From an uncultured bacterium (GTDB lineage Bacteria; Cyanobacteriota; Vampirovibrionia; Gastranaerophilales; Gastranaerophilaceae), in the NCBI GenBank assembly GCA_902760645.1, contig CACWHC010000012.1, positions 1-45,999 of the forward strand: a stretch of DNA of 45,999 nucleotides, in the 5' to 3' direction. Made by a program: the position numbers and the translations under genes. Positions 1-8,416 of the stretch are shown one piece after another. Numbering within the stretch: the first letter of the stretch is position 1; each line of letters opens with the position of its first letter. The notes beneath the pieces are model-generated. The model saw nothing but the letters and a program-made list of their open reading frames with translations, did no database searches and was not told where the DNA came from.

Positions 1-63
1 AATTACATTTCGTAGCGTAAAGATTTGTTAAAATCCTGAAAATAAGTGCTACACAATTATTCC

Positions 64-81
64 CGAGATTTTAAAATCTCG
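64..81. repeat. 18-bp perfect palindrome in the leading intergenic region
   Basis: CGAGATTTTAAAATCTCG is a perfect palindrome, followed on the plus strand by ATTTT. It lies about 90 bases beyond the 3' end of the minus-strand HAD gene. The U-run is short on the plus strand and absent on the minus strand, so it is a weak terminator candidate or a protein-binding dyad. I see no gene in bases 1-173. Confidence 0.4.
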
Positions 82-173
82 ATTTTGCAGCGATTTTTGA
101 CAAAAATTTTTGCAAAATTGGCTGAAACCACTATAAATAAAGGGTTTTAGAGTTACAATAATTTTAAACTACT

Positions 174-962
174 CTAAAAAACAAATTTTTCAACCGCTTT
201 TACAAAACCGTTATTATCTATCGTATCGGTTACAAAATCTGCATATTTTTTCAGTTCATCAGTTGCATTACCCATAGCAACTGCAACACCGCCTGATTTA
301 AGCAATTCTATGTCGTTATTCTGATCCCCTATGGTTAAAATTTCTTCTTTTTTTATTCCGTAATAATTACTCAAAAATTCAACGGCACAAGATTTTTTTG
401 CCTCAGGATTTGAGATTTCACAAAAATACGGAGTAGATTTTACAATGTATAATTCTGGCATCTTTTGTCTTAAATAATTCACCCAGCCTGTAACCCTCTC
501 AATATCATCAAAATCAATCGCCAAAATCTTATTTACGTTTTTAATTTCCAATCCATCAAAATTACAGACTTCATACGGGATATATCTTTCACCTGTATAA
601 CGTTTTACGGCAATATTATCATTTTCCACATACAAAACATCATCCATATACAGATTTATATGAACATTATTTTCTTTTGCCCATTTAATAACTTCTTTTG
701 CACGATTAACGTCCATTGTTTTTTCATACAAAGTTTTGCCGGACTGTTCCTTAATCAACCCTCCCTGATAAGAAACTATCGGCGTTTCAAGCTCAAGTTT
801 TTGTGCTAATTTTAATGCCGCTCTGTGCATTCTGCCTGTTACAAGAACTACTTTAATTCCGTTTTTTGTAAGTTTTTTTACACACTCAATAACTTCAGGA
901 CTAAATTCAAAATCCCAGTTTAAAATAGTACCGTCTATATCGGTCGCAACCATTTTAATCAT
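174..962 (-). CDS. Cof-type HAD-IIB family phosphatase
   Basis: This is a HAD-superfamily hydrolase of the Cof/IIB type, a family that usually dephosphorylates small phosphometabolites; the substrate cannot be told from sequence. Motif I is DIDGT at residues 8-12 (two catalytic Asp), motif II is VLVTGR, and motif IV is GDQNND near the C-terminus, with a Cof-type cap between them. I chose the ATG at 962, giving 262 residues, because its first base is the last base of the NUDIX stop codon (TAATG overlap). That points to translational coupling; an in-frame upstream ATG at 989 would add nine unlikely residues. The two genes form a minus-strand operon. Confidence 0.88.
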   Translation of the reverse strand: MIKMVATDIDGTILNWDFEFSPEVIECVKKLTKNGIKVVLVTGRMHRAALKLAQKLELETPIVSYQGGLIKEQSGKTLYEKTMDVNRAKEVIKWAKENNVHINLYMDDVLYVENDNIAVKRYTGERYIPYEVCNFDGLEIKNVNKILAIDFDDIERVTGWVNYLRQKMPELYIVKSTPYFCEISNPEAKKSCAVEFLSNYYGIKKEEILTIGDQNNDIELLKSGGVAVAMGNATDELKKYADFVTDTIDNNGFVKAVEKFVF

Positions 963-1486
963 TAACAAAGCCCTCTTAATATGGCACAAATGGTCTTTGC
1001 GTCATTAATTTCACCGGTTTTAATTTTTTGCATCAATTCTGTTTTGGATATTTCAAGAGCTTTAATAATTTCACCCTCGTCAGGATGTTCCCCGACAAAT
1101 TCTAAACCTTCTGCTTTATAAAGATACAATTTTTCATCACAAAAACCGGGGGTCGTGTAAATATATCCGAGTGAAAACCAGTTTTTTGCTCTGTATCCCG
1201 TTTCTTCTTCCAATTCACGTTTTGCCGCCAAATCAGGGTCTTCTCCTCTTTCCAGTTTACCCGCAGGAAGTTCTAAATCCGCAGTCATAATCGGATAGCG
1301 AAACTGCTTGACCAATAAAATTGTTTCAGAATCTTTTAACGCAAGGATTACGACACCACCCGGATGACGTGCGACTTCACGAAAAGATTTTTTCCCCGTT
1401 GCAAGCTCAACATCATCACGTTCAACCGTGATAACTTTACCTTCATATACGACTTTTGATGATAACTTTTTCTCTTGAAAATCCAT
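962..1486 (-). CDS. NUDIX hydrolase, ADP-ribose pyrophosphatase-like
   Basis: This is a 174-residue NUDIX hydrolase resembling ADP-ribose pyrophosphatases (NudF type), which cleave ADP-ribose to AMP and ribose 5-phosphate. The Nudix box is complete (G-x5-E-x7-REL-x-EE-x-GY), beginning at GKLERGED and ending at EEETGY, so metal binding and catalysis should be intact. It is the first gene of a two-gene operon with the HAD phosphatase. No Shine-Dalgarno precedes the ATG. A -10-like TAAAAT sits 6 nt upstream, so the message is probably leaderless. Substrate specificity is inferred from overall resemblance only. Confidence 0.9.
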   Translation of the reverse strand: MDFQEKKLSSKVVYEGKVITVERDDVELATGKKSFREVARHPGGVVILALKDSETILLVKQFRYPIMTADLELPAGKLERGEDPDLAAKRELEEETGYRAKNWFSLGYIYTTPGFCDEKLYLYKAEGLEFVGEHPDEGEIIKALEISKTELMQKIKTGEINDAKTICAILRGLC

Positions 1487-1492
1487 AAATGA

Positions 1493-1521
1493 ATTTTACC
1501 ATAAATTCATTTTCCAAGCAA
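1493..1521 (-). promoter_or_regulatory. sigma70-type promoter of the NUDIX-HAD operon (leaderless)
   Basis: On the minus strand TTGCTT (1521-1516) is separated by 17 nt from TAAAAT (1498-1493). The ATG begins at 1486, which is where transcription should start. Confidence 0.6.
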
Positions 1522-1542
1522 AAAAGCAATTAAAAATATAAT

Positions 1543-1571
1543 TTGAGTTTTCATACAAGGAATGTTATACT
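1543..1571 (+). promoter_or_regulatory. sigma70-type promoter of the restriction-modification gene
   Basis: TTGAGT (1543-1548), a 17-nt spacer and TATACT (1566-1571) precede the coding region at 1607. A ribosome binding site AAAGGGA lies at 1594-1600. Confidence 0.65.
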
Positions 1572-1606
1572 AAATTTACCAAAACTTATATATAAAGGGA
1601 AATCAA

Positions 1607-4390
1607 ATGGCGGAAGTAAAACAAAGAACTGCAGCGAAAAAGTTTGTTGATGATTGGACTGGAAAAGGATATGAAAAAGGTGAAAGTCAAAAGTTTTGGT
1701 TGCAGCTTTTGGGTGAGGTCTTGGGTGTAGAACATCCTGCTCAATTTATATCCTTTGAAGACCAGGTTCACCTTGACCACACAAGTTTTATCGACGGCTA
1801 TATTCCCTCAACAAAGGTTTTAATTGAGCAAAAAAGCGTTGATAAGGACTTAAATAAAGCGATAAAACAATCTGACGGCAGTTTACTTAACCCGTTTCAG
1901 CAGGCTAAAAGATATATTACGGAATTACCACTGTCAAAACACCCTCGTTGGGTGGTTACATGTAATTTTCAAAAATTCTGCGTTTACGATATGGAACGAC
2001 CAAACGGCGAACCGCAAGAAATCCTGCTTAAAGATTTAGAAAAAGAATATTACAGACTTTCTTTTCTTGTTGATACTGGAAATGAACACCTTAGAAAAGA
2101 AATGGAAGTTTCAATAAAAGCCGGAGAAATTGTCGGACTTTTATATGACGCTTTGCTAAAACAGTATAAAGACAGCAATAATGAGGACTCTCTAAAATCC
2201 TTGAATATTTTGTGCGTAAGATTGGTTTTCTGTTTATACGCAGAAGATGCAGGAATATTTGGCAAACACGATATGTTCTTGGATTATCTTAAACAATATG
2301 ACACATCAAAAATGCGTAAGGCACTTATTGAACTTTTTGAAGTTCTGAATACAAAGCCTGAGGACAGAGACCCCTATTTGGAAGACGATTTGAAAGCATT
2401 TCCTTATGTAAACGGCGGACTTTTTGCACAAGAACACATTGAAATACCGCAATTTACAGATGAAATAAGAGATTTACTTTTACAAAAAGCAAGTGCTAAT
2501 TTTGACTGGTCAGAAATCAGCCCGACAATATTTGGTGCAGTTTTTGAAAGTACATTAAACCCTGAAACAAGACGTTCAGGCGGTATGCACTATACTTCAA
2601 TCGAAAATATCCATAAAGTTATTGACCCTCTGTTTTTGGATGATTTGAATAAAGAATTTGAAGAGATTAGGGCTTTACCGCAAAATAAAACAAGAGATAA
2701 AAAGTTTGAGGAATTTCAAGACAAAATTGCTAATCTGAACTTTTTAGACCCTGCTTGTGGAAGCGGAAATTTCCTAACTGAAACATATATAAGTTTACGC
2801 AAACTTGAAAATGAAATCCTATTTGAACTTTCAAAGGGGCAAATAACTATTGGAGCAGTGACGAATCCGATAAAAGTTTCAATTAAGCAATTCTACGGAA
2901 TTGAAATAAATGATTTTGCTGTTACTGTTGCAAAAACAGCATTATGGATAGCAGAATCCCAAATGATGAAGAGAACAGAAGATATAGTTCACATGGATTT
3001 GGATTTTCTTCCGCTAAAAACCTATGCAAACATTGTTGAGGGTAATGCTTTACGTTTAAATTGGGAAGATGTAATACCAAAAGAAAAACTAAATTATATT
3101 ATGGGGAATCCACCTTTTGTGGGTTATAAGCTTCTTACTAAATCGCAGAAAGCTGATTTGTTTTCAATTATTCCAAATTCTCGAAGTGTCGATTATGTAG
3201 TTTGTTGGTATTATAAAGCTGCAAATTATATGACAAACACTAAAATACAAACAGCATTCGTTAGTACAAATTCAATATGTCAAGGAGACGCTATTCAAAA
3301 TGTCTGGAAAGATTTAATTGATAAGTATAACGTAGAAATATATTTTGCTCATAGAACATTCCAATGGGATAGTGAAGCAAATCTAAAAGCACATGTTCAT
3401 TGTGTAATCATAGGATTTAGTATATGTAAGCTACAAAGAACAAAAACAATTTATACTTGCAATACTAAAGTAACTGCAAATAATATTAATCCATACCTAG
3501 TTGATGCCAAAAATATTATTTTTGAAAGAAGAAGTACTCCAATATCAAATGTTCCTCAAATGACAAAAGGTGCACAACTTATTGACGGAGGTCATTTTGT
3601 ATTTGAAACTGAATCTGAAGTGCAAGAATTTATTAATAGAAATCCAAAAGCAAAGCCTTACATATACAGATATTTAAATGCAAAAGATTTTATTAATAAT
3701 GACAAAAAACAATATTGTCTTTATTTAGAGAATTGTCCGCCAAATGAAATAAAAGAAATATCAGGAATTTATGAAAGAGTTAATCTTGTAAGAAATTACC
3801 GAGCAAATAGCGAGGCAGAAACAACAAGAATATTAGCAGATAACCCTGCAAAATATTTTCAATCACAAGTTCCTAACGGACAAAGTATTGTTGTTCCGGT
3901 TGTTTCTTCTGAAAATAGAAAATATGTTCCAATATCTTTTATGCCGATAGGTTATGTCTACACAAATGCATTATTCTATATTGATAATGCAAACATTTAT
4001 CATTTTGGTATTTTATGTTCTAATATTCATAATGCGTGGTTAAAACTCCTATGCGGAAGATTAGAAATGCGTTATAGATACTCAAATACTATTGTCTATA
4101 ATAACTTCCCTTGGTGTAATCCAACAACAGAACAAAAAGCAAAAATTGAAAAAACAGCACAAGGAATATTGGACGCAAGAGCATTATACCCTGATTGTTC
4201 ATTAGCAGATTTATATGATGAACTCACAATGCCGCCGGAACTTCGCAAAGCACATCAACTTAATGATGCGGCAGTAATGGAAGCATACGGATTCAGGACA
4301 AAAGACGAACAAACCGGCAAATCTCGTTGGCTTACAGAATCCGAAACCGTCGCCCGCTTAATGCAAATGTATCAGGAACTGACAAAATAA
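1607..4390 (+). CDS. MmeI-like (type IIL) bifunctional restriction endonuclease / adenine methyltransferase
   Basis: This 927-residue protein looks like a single-chain restriction-modification enzyme of the MmeI family, which methylates adenine on one strand of its site and cuts at a distance. The N-terminal nuclease motif is D63-x10-E74-x-K76, matching the PD-(D/E)XK pattern of MmeI. Methyltransferase motif I is DPACGSGNF starting at residue 381 and motif IV is NPPF at 501-504. The last third should hold the target-recognition domain. All catalytic motifs are present, so I expect activity. The gene has its own promoter, no partner subunits, and converges with the HEPN pair 14 bp away. The recognition sequence cannot be read from the protein. 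The family is confident; the type IIL label is inference from motif order and length. Confidence 0.88.
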   Translation: MAEVKQRTAAKKFVDDWTGKGYEKGESQKFWLQLLGEVLGVEHPAQFISFEDQVHLDHTSFIDGYIPSTKVLIEQKSVDKDLNKAIKQSDGSLLNPFQQAKRYITELPLSKHPRWVVTCNFQKFCVYDMERPNGEPQEILLKDLEKEYYRLSFLVDTGNEHLRKEMEVSIKAGEIVGLLYDALLKQYKDSNNEDSLKSLNILCVRLVFCLYAEDAGIFGKHDMFLDYLKQYDTSKMRKALIELFEVLNTKPEDRDPYLEDDLKAFPYVNGGLFAQEHIEIPQFTDEIRDLLLQKASANFDWSEISPTIFGAVFESTLNPETRRSGGMHYTSIENIHKVIDPLFLDDLNKEFEEIRALPQNKTRDKKFEEFQDKIANLNFLDPACGSGNFLTETYISLRKLENEILFELSKGQITIGAVTNPIKVSIKQFYGIEINDFAVTVAKTALWIAESQMMKRTEDIVHMDLDFLPLKTYANIVEGNALRLNWEDVIPKEKLNYIMGNPPFVGYKLLTKSQKADLFSIIPNSRSVDYVVCWYYKAANYMTNTKIQTAFVSTNSICQGDAIQNVWKDLIDKYNVEIYFAHRTFQWDSEANLKAHVHCVIIGFSICKLQRTKTIYTCNTKVTANNINPYLVDAKNIIFERRSTPISNVPQMTKGAQLIDGGHFVFETESEVQEFINRNPKAKPYIYRYLNAKDFINNDKKQYCLYLENCPPNEIKEISGIYERVNLVRNYRANSEAETTRILADNPAKYFQSQVPNGQSIVVPVVSSENRKYVPISFMPIGYVYTNALFYIDNANIYHFGILCSNIHNAWLKLLCGRLEMRYRYSNTIVYNNFPWCNPTTEQKAKIEKTAQGILDARALYPDCSLADLYDELTMPPELRKAHQLNDAAVMEAYGFRTKDEQTGKSRWLTESETVARLMQMYQELTK

Positions 4391-4404
4391 AAGTAAACAT
4401 ATAA

Positions 4405-4785
4405 TTATTTTTCAAAATTTTTATCCAATAGTTCTTTAACTTTTTGATAATTACTTATTGCAAAATTTATTCTTGATTCTTTTATTTGTTTGTTTGAGTA
4501 CCTTGCATCTCTGCTATCTCTATATAAATTGCTGTAAGAAGGTAAAACTTTACACCTTTTTGCGTATTCTTCAGTACTTAAATAAAACTTTATACTGTCA
4601 TGAGAATTAATAGAATTTATAGGCATTCCTTTACTGTATAAATAAGCCTTTACATAGCATAACGCACTATAAAATATTGCAACAATTTGCCATTCAACAA
4701 ACTTGCCTGATGAATGCAAAAATTCATATAATTTATAATTCTCTTCACTTTTATCTAAAAAATCTTGACAATATTTATCTAACAT
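4405..4785 (-). CDS. HEPN-domain-like protein
   Basis: This 126-residue, mostly helical protein resembles HEPN-domain proteins. It has FVEWQIVAIFYSALCYVKAYL near residues 28-48, a conserved-looking SHDSIKFYL, and LYRDSRDARYSN near residues 87-98. I do not see the canonical R-x4-6-H ribonuclease motif, so RNase activity is uncertain; many HEPN proteins act as RNases, toxins or nucleotide-binding partners. It overlaps the upstream 102-residue gene by 7 nt, which implies co-translation as a pair like toxin-antitoxin modules. It lies tail-to-tail with the restriction-modification gene. Function is inferred only from fold resemblance and context. Confidence 0.6.
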   Translation of the reverse strand: MLDKYCQDFLDKSEENYKLYEFLHSSGKFVEWQIVAIFYSALCYVKAYLYSKGMPINSINSHDSIKFYLSTEEYAKRCKVLPSYSNLYRDSRDARYSNKQIKESRINFAISNYQKVKELLDKNFEK

Positions 4786-5087
4786 ACTTTAAAAGCTGTC
4801 CTCGGCAATATATTCATTTCAGAACCTGAAACATTTATAAATGTTTCAGGAAAATAACATTGTTTCTGCTCCCAATCAGATAATTTTTCGCTAATTGCAT
4901 TTTCTGTATCAAAATTTTCTTCTTTATTAAAAATATATAATTCTATTTTATTCATATTAAAATTAATATATATGTTTTCAACATTTTCAATTTCACGAAG
5001 ATTATATAGAGTCTGTAACAAAGTAACAACGAAAATACCTTTATCTACAGAATTTTTACTTTCATCAATAAACTTTTCTTCTAACAT
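4779..5087 (-). CDS. hypothetical protein paired with the HEPN gene
   Basis: I do not recognise this 102-residue protein. It starts with a helical segment (residues 1-35) followed by alternating strands such as IYINFNMNKIELYIF and a C-terminal ILPRTAFKVC. It overlaps the HEPN gene by 7 nt and has a ribosome binding site (AAGGGTG) before the ATG at 5087. It could be the partner or antidote of the HEPN protein, in the way MNT nucleotidyltransferases accompany HEPN toxins, but no GSxxxGxxxxxSD nucleotidyltransferase motif is present. An RNA element with its own strong promoter lies immediately upstream. Confidence 0.6.
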   Translation of the reverse strand: MLEEKFIDESKNSVDKGIFVVTLLQTLYNLREIENVENIYINFNMNKIELYIFNKEENFDTENAISEKLSDWEQKQCYFPETFINVSGSEMNILPRTAFKVC

Positions 5088-5140
5088 TTTTACACCCTTA
5101 AATTTTTATTTATGATATCTTTAATGTTATATCCATTATA

Positions 5141-5232
5141 AAGTGTATGCACAAGGCATACACTTACTTGCTTTTGTACCAAGGGATCCTGTTTTGCAGA
5201 ATTATGCCCTATCTCTTTTGAGCAAGGGTACA
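5141..5232 (-). ncRNA. structured RNA upstream of the HEPN pair (leader or small RNA with a possible pseudoknot)
   Basis: From a strong promoter, the predicted transcript starts near 5231. It can form a 6-bp helix (5227-5232 with 5175-5180), an internal hairpin UUCUG/CAGGA (5201-5197 with 5191-5187) and a CUC-AAAA-GAG hairpin (5222-5213). A second 6-bp pairing, CUUGCU (5226-5221) with AGCAAG (5172-5167), would be a pseudoknot that competes with the CUC hairpin. It ends in a perfect 10-bp hairpin, AAGTGTATGC/GCATACACTT with a 5-nt loop. The U-G pair in UUCUG/CAGGA exists only in the minus-strand RNA. The U-tail is short, so this may be either an independent RNA or the leader of the 5087-4405 genes. 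It matches no riboswitch class I can recall. Confidence 0.5.
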
Positions 5233-5237
5233 CATAC

Positions 5238-5265
5238 ATTATAACGTATCTTATTAAAAATTCAA
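5238..5265 (-). promoter_or_regulatory. strong sigma70-type promoter for the structured RNA and HEPN pair
   Basis: On the minus strand TTGAAT (5265-5260), a 16-nt spacer and a consensus TATAAT (5243-5238) predict a start near 5231, about 145 nt upstream of the first coding region. Confidence 0.7.
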
Positions 5266-5417
5266 TCCTTATTACACAAAATAATAATACAAGTATTATA
5301 TTACTTTATTCTAAACTCATGATAATCATGAGTTTTCAGAATTATTAAATGCTAATTTTATTGTTAATATTTTGTAATATTATTTAAATTCTATCTTTAA
5401 TATGACATAATATAAAT

Positions 5418-5501
5418 AGTTATCCAAGTATCGCTTTTTGCGAGAATGAATGTGGGTCGGAGTATTCCGGTGATGCCCTTTTCGGTTGGATAACTTTTTT
5501 T
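5418..5501 (+). ncRNA. unidentified ~84-nt rod-shaped small RNA with intrinsic terminator
   Basis: The ends pair perfectly (AGTTATCCAA at 5418-5427 with TTGGATAACT at 5486-5495) and are followed by a seven-T run (5495-5501). Inside are a TCGC-TTTTT-GCGA hairpin (5431-5443) and a GGGT[CGGA-GTAT-TCCG]GTGAT-GCCC hairpin (5455-5479). A -10-like CATAAT at 5406-5411 fits a start near 5418. No reading frame of note overlaps it. The end-paired rod plus U-run resembles small SRP RNAs in shape, but the SRP domain IV consensus (GGAAGNAGC type) is missing, so I leave it unnamed. Confidence 0.6.
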
Positions 5502-5536
5502 GTGGTTATTTCTGATATTTTTCAATTTCTAAATAA

Positions 5537-5880
5537 AAATAAAGCAGCTCATAAGCCGTGTTCTGTTTCTAGATAATCATCTGTCTGGTATCAGGATTAC
5601 TCCTGATCTCTAGCGATTTGTCGGAAGTGGGCGGACACCTTTATAGCCTTCCTGTCAATCTTGCATCCGGTTGGGGTTTACCTGTCCGATATTTCTCAAT
5701 ACCGACGGTGAAGCTCTTAACTCACCATTGCACCTTTGCCTGTGACTCACGTCCATCGGCCGTATCTTTCTGTGGCACTTTCCACCGGTTCACACCGTCC
5801 GGAGTTTCTCCGGCAACCTGTCCTTGGATGCACGGACTTTCCTCATTCATAAAGAACGCGATTATCCGGCTGCTTTACTT
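5537..5880 (-). ncRNA. rnpB: RNase P RNA (bacterial type A)
   Basis: Read on the minus strand this is RNase P RNA, the catalytic subunit that matures tRNA 5' ends. The 5' part carries the conserved GAGGAAAGTCCGTGC block, and the 3' part carries ACAGAACACGGCTTATGAGC. The terminal stem pairs AAAGCAGC near 5876-5869 with GCTGCTTT near 5548-5541. A CACAGAAAGATACGGCCG block in the middle is also typical. Apparent open frames on the other strand here are artefacts of the structured RNA. The ends are set by the terminal helix and could be off by a few bases. Confidence 0.96.
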
Positions 5881-5913
5881 AATGATAGAATAACACAAAA
5901 TAATTTTTTATGT

Positions 5914-6294
5914 TTATTTATCATTCTTACTCAAATTAATTTTGTTTATTTCGTCATCAGCAAGCTTCTTGCTATCGTGTTTTACACCGACAGTCTGACG
6001 CCATTGCTCTTTTAAATCCTCTATTACCCCTATCCGGCTAAGCCACTTTGTAATATACCTTTCATCAGGTCCCCATGAACCTGACATCCTCTGCAACGAA
6101 CTTATACTGTATTTTACCTCTGAAACACCTACCGTAAAAATCACATGCGGTTCACTATCAGTAGTAGGATCCATGGATATTTTTAAATTATTAAAACGGT
6201 AAGCATGTATATGGCTGATATTTGTTGTATTCTTGTTCATCTCTTTTATCAGCTCTTTTAAATGTTCTGCAAGTTCATTTAACGACTTCGCCAT
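5914..6294 (-). CDS. hypothetical protein, 126 aa
   Basis: I do not recognise this family. The N-terminus (residues 1-25, NELAEHLKELIKEMNKN) is predicted to be helical. A strand-rich middle follows (NLKISMDPTTDSEPHVIFTVGVSEVKYSI), and then a charged C-terminal segment. There is no signal peptide or membrane segment. It has a textbook AGGAGG ribosome binding site before the ATG at 6294, so it is a real gene. It is the last gene of the minus-strand run that holds the channel pair and the UPF0210 gene (51-bp gap), and rnpB follows. Confidence 0.7.
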   Translation of the reverse strand: MAKSLNELAEHLKELIKEMNKNTTNISHIHAYRFNNLKISMDPTTDSEPHVIFTVGVSEVKYSISSLQRMSGSWGPDERYITKWLSRIGVIEDLKEQWRQTVGVKHDSKKLADDEINKINLSKNDK

Positions 6295-6344
6295 TTAGCC
6301 TCCTAATAAACTTTATGCCACATTTTTTTATTATTGAAACTGTT

Positions 6345-7712
6345 TTAGTTATTTAAACTATGAATAGGTGCAGGAATTCTTCCCCCTCTTTCTACAAAAC
6401 CTGAGGAGGATATTGTATTTATCGGCATTATTGGGGCTTCGCCCAACAAACCGCCAAAATAAACCGTATCTCCGACTTTTTTCCCGATTGCAGGAATAAG
6501 CCGAACCGCAGTTGTTTTTTTATTTATCATGCCTATAGCCATCTCATCGGCGATTATACCTGCTATTGTAGAAACAGAAGTATCACCTGCGACAGCAACC
6601 ATATCGATGCCTACAGAACATACACAAGTCATTGCTTCTAATTTATCAAATTTTAAATATCCTTTTGATGCGGCTTCTATCATGCCTGCATCTTCTGAAA
6701 CCGGAATAAATGCCCCTGACAATCCGCCGACATGAGATGATGCCATAACACCGCCTTTTTTAACCGCATCATTCAACATTGCAAGAGCAGCTGTTGTACC
6801 GTGAGCCCCCGCATGTTCCAATCCCATAGCCTGAAAAATTCCGGCAACACTATCTCCGACTGCAGGAGTTGGTGCTAAAGATAAATCTACAACCCCAAAC
6901 GGGATACCAAGTCTTTGAGCAAGTTTTCTTCCGACAAGTTCGCCCGTAGAAGTTATTTTGAAAGCTGTTTGTTTTATTTTATTTGCTACTTCACTCAGGT
7001 CTGCATCTTTAGGTAAACTTTCTATTGCGGCTCTGACAACTCCCGGTCCTGAAACACCAACATTCAGTGTACATTCGGCTTCTCCATATCCGCAATAAGC
7101 CCCTGCCATAAAAGGATTATCCCCTACGGAATTACAAAAACAAACAAGCTTTGCTGCCCCGATACTGTCTTTATCCTTTGTAATTTCAGCAGATTTTTTT
7201 ATGATTTCAGCCATTTTTAAAACAGCATCCATATTTATTCCTGCCTTAGAACTTGCAAGGTTAATTGATGAACACAACCTTTCCGTACACGCTAACGCTT
7301 CCGGAATGCTTTCCATCAAAAGTTTATCACCTTTTGTGCAACCTTTTTCAACTAATGCCGAAAATCCGCCGATAAAATTTACGCCAACTTCCTTTGCTAC
7401 ATCATCAAGAGCTTTTGCAATTTTTACATAATCCGGATTTACACAGGCTTCACCTATCAACGAAATTGGTGTTACCGAAATCCTTTTATTAATAATAGGA
7501 ATTGAATAATCATTTTCTAAATCCTGTGCATATTCGACCAAATTTTTTGCATATTTTCTTATTTTTTGTTTTATATTTTCGCATAATACATCAACATCAG
7601 GATTTATGCAGTCACGCAAACTTATTGCAAGCGTTACCGTCCTTATATCAAGGTTGTGTAACTTGACCATGTTAATTGTTTCAAGTATAAAATTCTCATT
7701 AATTTCCGCCAA
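6345..7712 (-). CDS. UPF0210 / PFL family protein (DUF711)
   Basis: This 455-residue protein belongs to the PFL/UPF0210 family of unknown function, which shares a glycyl-radical-enzyme-like fold. The N-terminal [19 protein letters not shown] and the glycine-rich [22 protein letters not shown] are characteristic. It begins with TTG at 7712, inside the last codons of the ZorB-like gene (14-nt overlap). The next in-frame Met would remove the conserved N-terminus, so the TTG is favoured. The overlap implies coupling with the upstream channel genes. The usual neighbour of this family, a small ACT-domain protein, is not seen here. Confidence 0.85.
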   Translation of the reverse strand: MAEINENFILETINMVKLHNLDIRTVTLAISLRDCINPDVDVLCENIKQKIRKYAKNLVEYAQDLENDYSIPIINKRISVTPISLIGEACVNPDYVKIAKALDDVAKEVGVNFIGGFSALVEKGCTKGDKLLMESIPEALACTERLCSSINLASSKAGINMDAVLKMAEIIKKSAEITKDKDSIGAAKLVCFCNSVGDNPFMAGAYCGYGEAECTLNVGVSGPGVVRAAIESLPKDADLSEVANKIKQTAFKITSTGELVGRKLAQRLGIPFGVVDLSLAPTPAVGDSVAGIFQAMGLEHAGAHGTTAALAMLNDAVKKGGVMASSHVGGLSGAFIPVSEDAGMIEAASKGYLKFDKLEAMTCVCSVGIDMVAVAGDTSVSTIAGIIADEMAIGMINKKTTAVRLIPAIGKKVGDTVYFGGLLGEAPIMPINTISSSGFVERGGRIPAPIHSLNN

Positions 7713-8400
7713 AATTAAACCCGAGCATGTCAGCCAAACTCTGCCCTTTCACTTTTAACTTCAATTCTACACGCCTGCTTTTTGAAAAATCTTCCTTACC
7801 GTCACCCCCGATTACAGGTTCAGCAAAAGATTTTCCCTCAACCACCATCATGTTTCTCAAGGCTTTATTATATTTTTTATTATAACCCGTATGTAACAGC
7901 ATATAATCCTGAACCGCATAAGCACGCTGCAAACTCAGAAACATATTTTTTGAAAATTGTTCATTCGGAGTTTTTGCATCTCTGAATGTCTGAGAATCAG
8001 TATGACCCTGAACAATTATATTATCAATACTATGTCTGACAGATTCATTTTGAAATACTGTATCTAAATATATAGGAGTAAATTTATCGAGAAATTTTTT
8101 ACCTCTCGGTGATAATTGATAACTTCCTACATCAAAAAGTTCAACATCCGAAATTTTTACGTTACCGAACATATCAACTTCGGCATCAATTTTCTCAACT
8201 TTTAATTTTTCAGCAAGCTGCTCGGCAGTTTGCTGCTGTTGCTGCTGTTGTTTTAAACTTTCCTGAGTAAATCCGGTCATAGCAAGAATAAACAGTGTCA
8301 TAAAGACGATACAAAGACCTAACATCAAGTCCGACATTGTCGTCCAGAATATGTTATCAGTCCCTTCTTCTTTTAAACTCTTTTTCTTTAAAATTGCCAC
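7699..8400 (-). CDS. ZorB/MotB-like protein: one TM helix plus OmpA-type peptidoglycan-binding domain
   Basis: This 233-residue inner-membrane protein has one N-terminal TM segment (about residues 17-45). It contains [13 protein letters not shown] with Asp24 placed like the proton-carrying Asp of MotB and ZorB. A Gln-rich linker follows at residues 50-65, and then an OmpA-like domain with [10 protein letters not shown] and SRRVELKL that should bind peptidoglycan. It starts with GTG at 8400 (GGAG upstream), 16 bp after the ZorA-like gene, so the two probably form a proton-driven stator complex. The pair resembles ZorAB of the Zorya anti-phage system, but no ZorC, ZorD or ZorE gene is adjacent. 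A house-keeping TolQR/MotAB-like role is equally possible. Confidence 0.8.
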   Translation of the reverse strand: MAILKKKSLKEEGTDNIFWTTMSDLMLGLCIVFMTLFILAMTGFTQESLKQQQQQQQTAEQLAEKLKVEKIDAEVDMFGNVKISDVELFDVGSYQLSPRGKKFLDKFTPIYLDTVFQNESVRHSIDNIIVQGHTDSQTFRDAKTPNEQFSKNMFLSLQRAYAVQDYMLLHTGYNKKYNKALRNMMVVEGKSFAEPVIGGDGKEDFSKSRRVELKLKVKGQSLADMLGFNFGGN

Positions 8401-8416
8401 TGTTTTTCTCCGCTAA

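Noticed and set aside
5141-5232. tRNA or tRNA-like gene
   Set aside because: No T-arm consensus (GGTTCGA) and the hairpin loop in the anticodon-like position has five, not seven, bases.
5418-5501. SRP (4.5S) RNA
   Set aside because: Shape fits, but the domain IV tetraloop and adjacent conserved bases are missing on both strands.
5618-6015. Open frames on the plus strand across rnpB
   Set aside because: They lie in RNase P RNA and its flank; the translated sequence is the reverse of conserved RNA blocks.
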